DNA of 6,892 bases from Dehalococcoides sp. (GTDB lineage Bacteria; Chloroflexota; Dehalococcoidia; Dehalococcoidales; RBG-16-60-22): contig DAOUZD010000035.1 of assembly GCA_030665795.1 (NCBI GenBank), positions 1-6,892 of the forward strand. Reading direction: 5' to 3'. Within the stretch, counting starts at the first letter, position 1; every line of letters begins with the position of its first letter. Positions 1-5,282 of this stretch are shown one piece after another. The translations under genes and the position numbers were made by a program. Below the pieces are notes generated by a model. The model was not told where the DNA came from. It did no database searches and saw only the letters and a program-made list of their open reading frames with translations.

Positions 1-750
1 ACAGATAATAGCGGTAGGTTTTCCATCACGCGGCCCATATTTGAACGATTTCAGAGCTTCCATTATCGGTCCATACTGCATTCCATCAACATCAAACACT
101 CTCCAGCCATTGCCCGCAAATCTTTTATTAAGATTTAGCAATGGGACAACTAGCTGCCTGGTGTCATCAAGCTGACCGACATTCTTATCGACCAGCACGC
201 AGAGATTGTCCAATTTTTTATAGCTGGAATACATAATGGCTTCCCAGATAATACCTTCTTGCAGTTCTCCGTCACCAGTGAGGCAATAGGCGTCATAGCG
301 AGGGTTTCTTTTGCCAACCAGCGCCAGTCCTTGAGCTGCGCTCAATCCCTGGCCAAGAGGCCCTGTAGAGAGATGAAAACCAGGTAAAATTGGCCCGGGG
401 TGACCGTTTAGTATACTCTCGGCACCGCGGGAATTTTTTAATACGGAACGGTCGAAATATCCCAAGTCGGCATACATAGACGCAATAGCGGCCACAGCGT
501 GCCCTTTACTGAGGACAAACATATCCTGTCCTCGCTGCGTCGGGTTGGCTACGTCGTACTGCATTATTCCTCCATAGTATAGGGCTACCAGAGGAATAGT
601 CGCTGAAAAAGCGCCACCAATATGAATGCTCTTATCTATAGCGTCACGAGTCTGTTGCAAGGTCAATATTCGGATATCAGAGTCCTTGATTTCTAAAAGT
701 TTATTCAGGCCTGTTCGTGTGAGAAATTCAGTGGTTTCCGTAATCTCCAT
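1..750 (-). CDS. Transketolase N-terminal (TPP-binding) subunit, partial
   Basis: Thiamine-diphosphate subunit of a two-subunit transketolase, which moves a two-carbon ketol unit between sugar phosphates in the cytoplasm. The ATG at 748-750 follows GGAGGT (757-762) with a 6-nt spacer. The 250 visible codons run off the left edge, so the C-terminus is missing; stand-alone N-terminal subunits are usually about 270-290 aa, so little is lost. Visible motifs: IHIGG near residue 42 (the GHxGG region), VLSKGHA at 79-85, GHPG at 116-119, STGPLGQGLS at 128-137, and the TPP/Mg motif GDGELQEG at 159-166 with the WEA motif at 169-171 and Asn190. The Asp-Arg usually seen before the SKGHA motif reads GQD here. 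It lies 39 bp after the cupin and is the last visible gene of the leftward operon; the C-terminal subunit should follow outside the window. Two-subunit transketolases occur both in the pentose phosphate pathway and in dedicated sugar-catabolic operons; the E1/E2 neighbours favour the latter (inference). Confidence 0.93.
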   Translation of the reverse strand, partial: MEITETTEFLTRTGLNKLLEIKDSDIRILTLQQTRDAIDKSIHIGGAFSATIPLVALYYGGIMQYDVANPTQRGQDMFVLSKGHAVAAIASMYADLGYFDRSVLKNSRGAESILNGHPGPILPGFHLSTGPLGQGLSAAQGLALVGKRNPRYDAYCLTGDGELQEGIIWEAIMYSSYKKLDNLCVLVDKNVGQLDDTRQLVVPLLNLNKRFAGNGWRVFDVDGMQYGPIMEALKSFKYGPRDGKPTAIIC

Positions 751-756
751 TGTAAT

Positions 757-762
757 ACCTCC
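757..762 (-). promoter_or_regulatory. Ribosome binding site of transketolase subunit
   Basis: On the minus strand the bases read GGAGGT inside an AAAAAGGAGGT run, six bases before the ATG at 750. This fixes the start of the transketolase subunit. Confidence 0.8.
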
Positions 763-789
763 TTTTTTGAAGGACCCCGTCTTTGGCAA

Positions 790-1197
790 CTACTTGCCGG
801 CGAGGTACTCCCTGGTCTTTTTGGCTAATTCAACCAGTAATTCGCTAAGCTTTAAGGGTGGTAAGTAGACACAGAAGAGCTTGAGGGTCTCGGTTTCACT
901 GGTGTTACGGCACTCGTGCTCTACTCCCCTGGGGGCAACTATTACCGAGTCCGTCTCTATCTTTACTTTCTCTCCATCAATTGTGCACTCGCCGCGACCC
1001 ACGCAGTACATTATCTCATCACTCGCTGGATGAGCATGCATACCACTGGAACTCCCCGGCGGGATGTGCGAGAATAGTACGGTAGCCGTGTCGTAACCCG
1101 TCGTCTCCGGGCAGGCGATAAGTTTCAAAAATCTTTCCCTCGGGGGCTCTGCTTTTGCGGCTGGAAATTCCCATCCATTATAAACCCATTTTGACAT
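790..1197 (-). CDS. Small single-domain cupin (copy A)
   Basis: A 135-aa single-domain cupin with no signal peptide, so cytoplasmic. Cupin motif 1 is G48-x5-H54-x-H56-x4-E61, and motif 2 is P89-x-G91-xx-H94-xxx-N98. H54, H56, E61 and H94 form the usual metal site, so it should bind Fe, Mn, Zn or Ni; D83 replaces the first Gly of motif 2. The ATG at 1195-1197 is preceded by AAAAAGGAGG with a 4-nt spacer. It sits 12 bp after E1 beta and 39 bp before the transketolase subunit, so it is probably co-transcribed with both. The closest relative in view is the cupin at 4663-5070 on the other strand (115 of 135 residues identical). Small cupins of this type may be isomerases, dioxygenases, epimerases or ligand-binding proteins; the sequence does not say which. 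A role on the substrate of the neighbouring TPP enzymes is inference. Confidence 0.9.
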   Translation of the reverse strand: MSKWVYNGWEFPAAKAEPPRERFLKLIACPETTGYDTATVLFSHIPPGSSSGMHAHPASDEIMYCVGRGECTIDGEKVKIETDSVIVAPRGVEHECRNTSETETLKLFCVYLPPLKLSELLVELAKKTREYLAGK

Positions 1198-1209
1198 CGT
1201 GCCTCCTTT

Positions 1210-2208
1210 TTAAGATATATTTTTAATTGTTTTCTTGACGGCGGCGATGATTTTCTCCCTGGTGGGTAGTGCCGCGTCACGCAAAACCTTAGCCGTTGGA
1301 ATAGGCATATTCAGGTTACCGACCCGTTGCACCGGGGCCCTCAGGGATTTAAAACTCCTTTCCTGCACCTGGAAAGCTATTTCGGCGTGAGGGCCGCATC
1401 TTACATAGTCCTCGTCAATCACCACCAGACGGCCGGTCTTTTCTACCGAGGCCAAAATTGTGTTAATATCCAGTGGTTCCAGGGTACGGGGGTCAATAAC
1501 CTCAACGCTGATGCCTTCCCTGGCTAAGTCCTCCGCCGCTTCGAGCGAAAGGGTTACCTGATAGCCATCAGCCACGACAGTAACGTCCTTCCCCTCTTTC
1601 CTCACCACCGCCTCGCCAAAGGGAATCAGGCATTCTTCCTCGGGAACAGGGCCTTTCACCGGGTAGTGAAGCCGGTGAACCAGGAAGACCACCGGATTAT
1701 CATCTCTGATGGCAGTCTTGAGCAGACCTTTGGCATCATAAGGAGTGGTGGCGATGACGAGCTTGAGTCCCGGTCCGTGCCAGATGTTACCGATGGGTGC
1801 CCGGCTGTGAGAAAATCCGCCACCACTGTAGCCGATTATTCCTCCCATATAGACAAGAGGTATTTTCATGTCTTCAGCCGCCCCGTGCCCGGCGCGCCAC
1901 AGGCCTGCCTGATAGATTTCACCCCAGGCAGGGAACATAAAGTCGGCGAAGGAGAAGTCAACGATGGGCCGCAGGCCGGAAAGGGCGGCTCCGGTGGCGG
2001 AAGCAGCCAGTGTGGGTTCAATAATCCCGGTCTCTCTAACCCGAGACTCACCAAATTCTTTAAAAATCTCTGCGGGGGAGCGTGTTACGGTCAAACCCCC
2101 TGGACCTACCGCCTCGCCAATGAGGTAAACCCGCTCATCCCGCCTCATCTCTTCCGCTACCGCCTCGTGTATTGCCTGGATTGTACTTATTTCTCGCATG
2201 ACATTCAT
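1210..2208 (-). CDS. 2-oxoacid (pyruvate/acetoin-type) dehydrogenase E1 beta subunit
   Basis: Beta subunit of a heterotetrameric TPP-dependent E1, which decarboxylates a 2-oxo acid (or cleaves acetoin) and reductively acylates lipoamide. It is 332 aa, normal for the family (about 325-340). The N-terminal pyrimidine-binding domain holds the conserved Glu (E64) in RVRETGIIEP, followed by GAALSGLRPIVDFSF. H134 in GFSHSR aligns with the conserved His of the usual GxQHSQ motif, although the flanking residues differ, and the Arg-Gly-Pro preceding it reads MGG. PGLKLVIATTPYDAKGLLK follows at 146-164. The transketolase C-terminal-like domain fills the rest (VIDPRTLEPLD near 238). The start is slightly ambiguous. 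ATG at 2206-2208 has AGAGGA only 2 nt upstream, while an in-frame ATG at 2197-2199 is 11 nt away. The gene begins 20 bp after E1 alpha and ends 12 bp before the cupin. Pyruvate, acetoin and branched-chain 2-oxo acids cannot be told apart by eye. Confidence 0.94.
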   Translation of the reverse strand: MNVMREISTIQAIHEAVAEEMRRDERVYLIGEAVGPGGLTVTRSPAEIFKEFGESRVRETGIIEPTLAASATGAALSGLRPIVDFSFADFMFPAWGEIYQAGLWRAGHGAAEDMKIPLVYMGGIIGYSGGGFSHSRAPIGNIWHGPGLKLVIATTPYDAKGLLKTAIRDDNPVVFLVHRLHYPVKGPVPEEECLIPFGEAVVRKEGKDVTVVADGYQVTLSLEAAEDLAREGISVEVIDPRTLEPLDINTILASVEKTGRLVVIDEDYVRCGPHAEIAFQVQERSFKSLRAPVQRVGNLNMPIPTAKVLRDAALPTREKIIAAVKKTIKNIS

Positions 2209-2228
2209 CTTCCTCTTAACTTACCTGT

Positions 2229-3194
2229 CTACGTATGGGAGGTAGAATATACCCTGGTGAAGATTTCCTCAGGATTGGGGTCTGGACTTTCTTCAGCAAA
2301 CTGCTGGGCTTCAGCGACCTCTCCCTCGGCTTCTTTCCGTATCCGGAGAATGTCTTCTTCGGCAAGCAATCCTTTATCCAGCAGTACTTTTTCAAAGCGA
2401 GGCACCGGGTCCTTCTGCTGCCATTCCTTTATCTCTTCCCTGGTCCGGTACATCATCGGGTCACCTTCTACATGGCCGCGCCAGCGGTAGGTAATCATCT
2501 CCAGCAGGGCAGGGCCTTCACCTTTCCTGGCCCTCTCGATAAACTCACCGGCCGCCTCGGCCACGGCGATGACGTCATTTCCGTCCACCGTCTTACCGGG
2601 CATGGCATAGTTGTCAGCTATCCTGGCGATATTCTTGATGGCCCAGGTTTTATCCAGTTTTACTGACATAGATAGGCCGTTATTTTCACACATCCAGATG
2701 ATGGGGAGCTTCCATACCGAGGCGAAATTAAAGGCTTCGTGGAGGTGGCCTCTGGTACCGCTGCCGTCACCGAAGAACATCATTACCACCTGGCTCTTAC
2801 TGTTCATCTGGGCGGTAATGCCCATTCCTACCGCCAGGGGAAAATGGCCTCCCTGCATCCCGCTGCGGCCGAAAATGCCCAGGCTGGGCTTGGCAATGTG
2901 GGTGCCACCATAGCCTCCAGCGCAGCCAGTCGCTTTACCGTAAAACTCGGCAATTATTTCCTTCATTGTCATCCCTCTGACAATCCAGACATAGGCACCA
3001 CGGTGGGTATAGGTAACATAGTCATCCTGGCGAAGGAGAGCCACCGGCGCGACGATGGCATCCTCGCCGAGGCCGCTGTGCCACCCGGGAAGCATTTTGC
3101 CCGATTTCGCCGCTTTGACCAGCTGGTAATCCAGAGTTCTTTGCCGAATCATATCACGGTAAATGCGCAGCAATACTTTATTTGATAACGGCAT
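2229..3194 (-). CDS. 2-oxoacid (pyruvate/acetoin-type) dehydrogenase E1 alpha subunit
   Basis: Alpha subunit of the same E1, carrying the TPP diphosphate/Mg site. With the ATG at 3192-3194 it is 321 aa, typical of AcoA/PdhA-type subunits. Motifs: HRG at 64-66 (the conserved yRxH/HRGH region), GGYGGTHI at 93-100, the TPP motif G142-D143-G144 followed by GHLHEAFN, ending in Asn-Asn at 171-172, and YRWRGHVEGDP at 236-246, the conserved phosphorylation-loop region. The reading frame extends three codons upstream to a TTG (3201-3203), but that codon almost touches the G-rich run AAAGGGGGG. The ATG lies about 10 nt from that run and is preferred. It is separated from E2 by 46 bp and from E1 beta by 20 bp. 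E1 alpha and beta as separate genes place this in the heterotetrameric class, unlike the single-chain AceE of enterobacteria. Acetoin versus pyruvate specificity is undecided. Confidence 0.94.
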   Translation of the reverse strand: MPLSNKVLLRIYRDMIRQRTLDYQLVKAAKSGKMLPGWHSGLGEDAIVAPVALLRQDDYVTYTHRGAYVWIVRGMTMKEIIAEFYGKATGCAGGYGGTHIAKPSLGIFGRSGMQGGHFPLAVGMGITAQMNSKSQVVMMFFGDGSGTRGHLHEAFNFASVWKLPIIWMCENNGLSMSVKLDKTWAIKNIARIADNYAMPGKTVDGNDVIAVAEAAGEFIERARKGEGPALLEMITYRWRGHVEGDPMMYRTREEIKEWQQKDPVPRFEKVLLDKGLLAEEDILRIRKEAEGEVAEAQQFAEESPDPNPEEIFTRVYSTSHT

Positions 3195-3240
3195 CCTTTG
3201 CAAACCCCCCTTTAATTCTTTACCAAATATTACTTCTGAC

Positions 3241-3999
3241 TTAATTAACCTGGATTCCGAGGTCTAATTGTTTCGTGTTCTCAATAATGCCTTCCAAGGT
3301 CTGGAAAAACTGAGCCGCGGTGGCGCCAGTTAGAACACGGTGGTCATAGGTCAGACTCAGGCCCATTATTGTCCTGATGACAATCTGATTGTCCCGCACC
3401 ACTGGCTTCGGTACTAACCTGCCCACACCCAGAGCAGCGCTTTGCGGGACATTGATAAGCGGAGTGACAAAATCCGTGCCGTACATACCGGCATTGGTTA
3501 CGGTGAAGGTGCCTCCCGCCAGGACATCGAGATTGAACCGCCGCGCTCTTATTTGCTCTGTTAATTTGATTGCCTCCCGGGCTACTTCTACAATTGATTT
3601 TCGGTCTGCCTGGCGTATTACCGGTGCCAGTAATTGGCCATTGTCGAGCGCTACCACCATGGCAATATTAACATCACTTAAGATTCTAATCTCTTCATCC
3701 ACCAGAGATGAGTTGACTATGGGGTGCTGTCGCAAGGCTTGAGCCGCTGCTTTTATCAGCAAGTGGGTATATGATAGTCGAAAGCCATATTTCTCTTCCA
3801 ACCGGCTCAGGAGTGACTGGCGAAGGTTTACCAGCTCAGTAACGTCAACTTCTCTCATCTGAGTAACTTCAGCGTAGTTCAGGTGACTGCTGAGCATGTG
3901 CTCGGCGAGGACCTTGCGCCAACCACTGAGTGGTATAACTTCAGCTATCGGGTTTTCCTGGCTCTGCTCTCTTGCTTTGTTCCTTGAGGTCATACTCAC
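3241..3999 (-). CDS. 2-oxoacid dehydrogenase E2, catalytic core only (lipoyl acyltransferase-like)
   Basis: A 252-aa protein made almost entirely of the CAT-like E2 acyltransferase domain, which transfers the acyl group from lipoamide to CoA and normally builds the 24- or 60-mer core. After about 20 polar residues the domain starts at IPLSGWRKVLAEHM (22-35). Later motifs are LLAPVIRQAD (123-132), GGTFTVTNAGMYG (162-174), NVPQSAALGVG (183-193) and YDHRVLTGATAAQF (218-231). His220 is present, but the Asp of the usual HxxxDG motif is Thr224. No lipoyl domain, Ala/Pro linker or peripheral subunit-binding domain is visible, against more than 400 aa for ordinary E2. The lipoyl domain is encoded by the preceding gene, 14 bp away. 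The start is GTG at 3997-3999, 4 nt after AGGGAG; an in-frame ATG at 3991-3993 lies 10 nt away and is an equally good candidate. Activity with Thr at this position is unproven. Confidence 0.92.
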   Translation of the reverse strand: MSMTSRNKAREQSQENPIAEVIPLSGWRKVLAEHMLSSHLNYAEVTQMREVDVTELVNLRQSLLSRLEEKYGFRLSYTHLLIKAAAQALRQHPIVNSSLVDEEIRILSDVNIAMVVALDNGQLLAPVIRQADRKSIVEVAREAIKLTEQIRARRFNLDVLAGGTFTVTNAGMYGTDFVTPLINVPQSAALGVGRLVPKPVVRDNQIVIRTIMGLSLTYDHRVLTGATAAQFFQTLEGIIENTKQLDLGIQVN

Positions 4000-4013
4000 T
4001 CTTCTCCCTACCC

Positions 4014-4250
4014 TTACGTTTCTATTATAGCCACAACCTGTCCCACGGCTGCAATCTCGTTTTCCCCAACCACAATCTTCTTAAGGATACCAGCGACCTC
4101 TGACTCTACGTCCATAGTGGCCTTCGAGGTATCTACCAGAAACAGTGGCTCAAGGTCTTCTACCCTATCACCCTCTTTCTTATACCATTCAACTATGGTT
4201 CCCTCGGTCATCTCCTGGCCTAACCGGGGCATGACAACCTCAACTTCCAT
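4014..4250 (-). CDS. Free-standing lipoyl-domain (biotinyl/lipoyl attachment) protein
   Basis: A 78-aa protein that is a single lipoyl domain from end to end, likely the swinging-arm carrier for the E1/E2 genes downstream. It opens with VEVVMPRLGQEMTEGTIVEWYKKEGDRV, the usual MPxLGxxMxEGTIxxWxxKxGDxV pattern, given here in two parts: MPRLGQEMTEG (7-17) and TIVEWYKKEGDRV (18-30). The modified lysine should be K43 in DTSKATMDVES, where E2 proteins usually show E(T/S)DKA; a biotin domain would show MKM here, so lipoylation is favoured. The protein stops at residue 78, directly after the domain. ATG at 4248-4250 follows GGAGGT (4259-4264) at 8 nt. TAA is followed in frame by TAG and TGA within 20 bases, and E2 starts in another frame. 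A single sequencing error therefore cannot fuse the two genes. It is the first gene of the leftward operon. Confidence 0.93.
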   Translation of the reverse strand: MEVEVVMPRLGQEMTEGTIVEWYKKEGDRVEDLEPLFLVDTSKATMDVESEVAGILKKIVVGENEIAAVGQVVAIIET

Positions 4251-4258
4251 ATATTCGA

Positions 4259-4264
4259 ACCTCC
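4259..4264 (-). promoter_or_regulatory. Ribosome binding site of lipoyl-domain gene
   Basis: The minus strand reads GGAGGT eight bases before the ATG at 4250. It is a strong site that starts translation of the leftward operon. Confidence 0.75.
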
Positions 4265-4325
4265 ACTAATATCCTTTGCTTTCTCTAGAGTATTTGCTCT
4301 TGGTAAGCTCTCTACTTTATATGAT

Positions 4326-4357
4326 ATTATTATAATACCAAATTATTATAATACTAA
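4326..4357. repeat. Two tandem 16-bp AT-rich repeats
   Basis: The 16 bases at 4326-4341 recur at 4342-4357 with one mismatch (ATACC versus ATACT near the end). Each unit contains the 10-bp palindrome TATTATAATA, so each presents a consensus TATAAT on both strands. The trailing ATACTAA of the second unit is repeated again at 4358-4364. The spacing of one and a half helical turns would suit repressor sites, but that is inference. Confidence 0.6.
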
Positions 4358-4373
4358 ATACTAATGGTATGAA
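4345..4373 (-). promoter_or_regulatory. Candidate promoter of the lipoyl/E2/E1 operon
   Basis: On the minus strand a perfect TATAAT lies at 4350-4345, and 17 bp upstream is TTCATA at 4373-4368, four of six matches to TTGACA. Transcription would start near 4338 and leave a leader of about 87 nt before the lipoyl-domain ATG. A second TATAAT at 4334-4329 has a poorer -35 (TTAGTA). The tandem repeats overlap both -10 boxes, so a protein bound there would control the operon. Confidence 0.4.
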
Positions 4374-4484
4374 AGTGCCAAGAGCAAAAGCAAAAGGGTA
4401 TGATTTGACAATGGCACCTATGTAGACTGTTCTTTTAAGTCCTGTTAAAATTGATACTACAGGGTCAGTGAAATTTCCTGACCA

Positions 4485-4643
4485 TTGCGGCTAATTCGAA
4501 GGAACAGGGTACCTTTGGCACTATCAACGGTAACCTATTTTGAGTATGAGGAGGGTGAGATAAATCTTCCACCCATAGACCAGGCTCTTGAGTTGAGGAG
4601 ATTACCAGCCCAAACGAGGCGTGCAGCATTTGGGGTAGAATAA
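4485..4643 (+). pseudogene. Short coding-like stretch, possible gene remnant
   Basis: A plus-strand frame open from 4482 to a TAA at 4641-4643 has a TTG at 4485 and would give 52 aa, including FEYEEGEINLPPIDQALELR and then RLPAQTRRAAFG. The composition (many Glu/Arg, ordered hydrophobics, ending in VE) looks like the C-terminal helix of a real protein rather than random translation. There is no ribosome binding site before the TTG, and an in-frame TGA sits just upstream at 4479-4481. It ends 19 bp before the cupin start, as the preceding gene of an operon would. I do not recognise the family. It may be the tail of a deleted gene, a real small protein, or chance. A 60-codon frame on the opposite strand (4465-4647) has a less protein-like composition. 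Confidence 0.3.
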
Positions 4644-4650
4644 TCAAAAA

Positions 4651-4655
4651 GGAGG
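4651..4655 (+). promoter_or_regulatory. Ribosome binding site of cupin copy B
   Basis: GGAGG lies seven bases before the ATG at 4663-4665. An out-of-frame ATG at 4659-4661 is too close to this site, so 4663 is the start. The ten bases AAAAAGGAGG (4646-4655) are shared with the other cupin copy. Confidence 0.8.
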
Positions 4656-4662
4656 AAAATGA

Positions 4663-5070
4663 ATGGCTAAGTGGGTCTATAATGGATGGGAATTTCCGTC
4701 GGTAAAGGCGGAACCCCCAAGGGAAAGATACTTGAAGCTGATAACTTGTCCGGAGACGACGGGTTATGACACGGCTACCGTACTATTCTCTCATATTCCA
4801 CCGGGAAGCGCCACCGGTATGCATACGCATCCAGATAGTGATGAGATAATGTACTGCGTGGGACGCGGCGAGTGCATAATTGATGGAGAGAAAGTGAAGC
4901 TAGAGACGGACTCGGTAATAGTTGCCCCCAAGGGAATAGAGCACGAGTGTCGTAACACGAGCGAAACCGAGACCCTGAAGCTCTTCTGTATCTATTTGCC
5001 GCCCTTAAAGCTTAGCGAGTTACTGCTTGGGTTAGTCAAAGAGACCAAGGAATACCTCGAAGGCAAGTAG
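4663..5070 (+). CDS. Small single-domain cupin (copy B)
   Basis: A 135-aa cupin, the same length as the minus-strand copy at 790-1197, with no gaps between them. The metal ligands H54, H56, E61 and H94 and both cupin motifs are kept. Twenty residues differ, mostly near the ends and around motif 1 (A55 to T, A58 to D, S50/S51 to A/T). By hand count 350 of 408 bases match. Codons 59-109 are nearly identical (about 93%), while the first 58 codons are more divergent. It is the first clear gene of the rightward set; the next gene starts 212 bp later, so it may be transcribed alone. Homology with the other copy runs about 10 bases past the stop. Function is unknown; both copies look intact and under selection, so they may act on related ligands. 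Confidence 0.9.
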   Translation: MAKWVYNGWEFPSVKAEPPRERYLKLITCPETTGYDTATVLFSHIPPGSATGMHTHPDSDEIMYCVGRGECIIDGEKVKLETDSVIVAPKGIEHECRNTSETETLKLFCIYLPPLKLSELLLGLVKETKEYLEGK

Positions 5071-5282
5071 TTCCCAAAGATTCGGTAATCATTGGATATA
5101 GTGGCTACTCTTAATAAAAACTTGCGTCATGGAAGTAGGTAGTAGTGCGTGTAAAAAGCTTGACAATAAAATAGTTTAGCCACAAATAACAAGTATTGTG
5201 AAAGTTACACTATGTACTTTCTAGCCTATAGCTATCTCGTGTATGGTAGCAACCATCTATAAATTTTGGTAAGGAGGTCTAG
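5071..5282 (+). other. Intergenic region upstream of the dehydrogenase, 212 bp
   Basis: No gene is seen here. TTGACA at 5160-5165 is a full -35 match, but the -10 at the right distance is weak (ACAAAT at 5182-5187). A short inverted repeat, ATGGT-agca-ACCAT, lies at 5243-5256, about 17 bases before the ribosome binding site, and could be an operator half-pair or a small hairpin. The length and AT content suggest the dehydrogenase has its own promoter. Confidence 0.4.
5273..5278 (+). promoter_or_regulatory. Ribosome binding site of dehydrogenase
   Basis: GGAGGT within AAGGAGGT lies four bases before the ATG at 5283. It is a near-perfect site and fixes the start. Confidence 0.8.

Larger units (their letters stand above)
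4293..4388. repeat. 11-bp perfect inverted repeat enclosing AT-rich promoter region
   Basis: TTTGCTCTTGG at 4293-4303 is matched exactly by its reverse complement CCAAGAGCAAA at 4378-4388, with 74 bp between the arms. The interior is AT-rich and loosely palindromic. It could be a pair of regulator half-sites flanking the leftward promoter, or the terminal inverted repeats of a small non-autonomous element. No target-site duplication is visible beside the arms, which argues against a recent insertion. Confidence 0.55.
4251..4662. other. Divergent intergenic region, 412 bp
   Basis: The region separates the leftward operon from the rightward cupin. Its left half (about 4293-4388) is very AT-rich and holds an 11-bp inverted repeat, two tandem 16-bp repeats and TATAAT boxes on both strands. 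The middle holds TTGACA at 4405-4410, a possible rightward -35 box with only a poor -10 (TGTTCT at 4428-4433). The right half (4485-4643) has a coding-like stretch ending just before the cupin ribosome binding site. No tRNA or clear rho-independent terminator was seen. Confidence 0.7.

Noticed and set aside
1666..2490. Long plus-strand open frame (274 codons) across E1 beta and E1 alpha
   Set aside because: It lies antisense to two well-supported E1 genes, is low-complexity in places (Ser/Gly-rich), has no ribosome binding site, and has no recognisable domain.
2739..3185. Plus-strand open frame of 148 codons inside E1 alpha
   Set aside because: It is an antisense shadow of a conserved E1 alpha reading frame, with no ribosome binding site or recognisable family.
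3985..4020. A frameshift or sequencing error splitting one ordinary E2 gene
   Set aside because: Several in-frame stops follow the lipoyl domain, and the 14-bp gap lacks the Ala/Pro linker and subunit-binding domain of an ordinary E2. One indel would not restore a normal protein.
4384..4396. GCAAAAGCAAAAG as the start of a repeat array or CRISPR
   Set aside because: There are only two copies of a 6-bp unit, with no spacers and no further copies.
4465..4647. Minus-strand open frame of 60 codons in the central intergenic region
   Set aside because: There is no Shine-Dalgarno sequence, its composition is not protein-like, and the opposite strand gives a more plausible translation.
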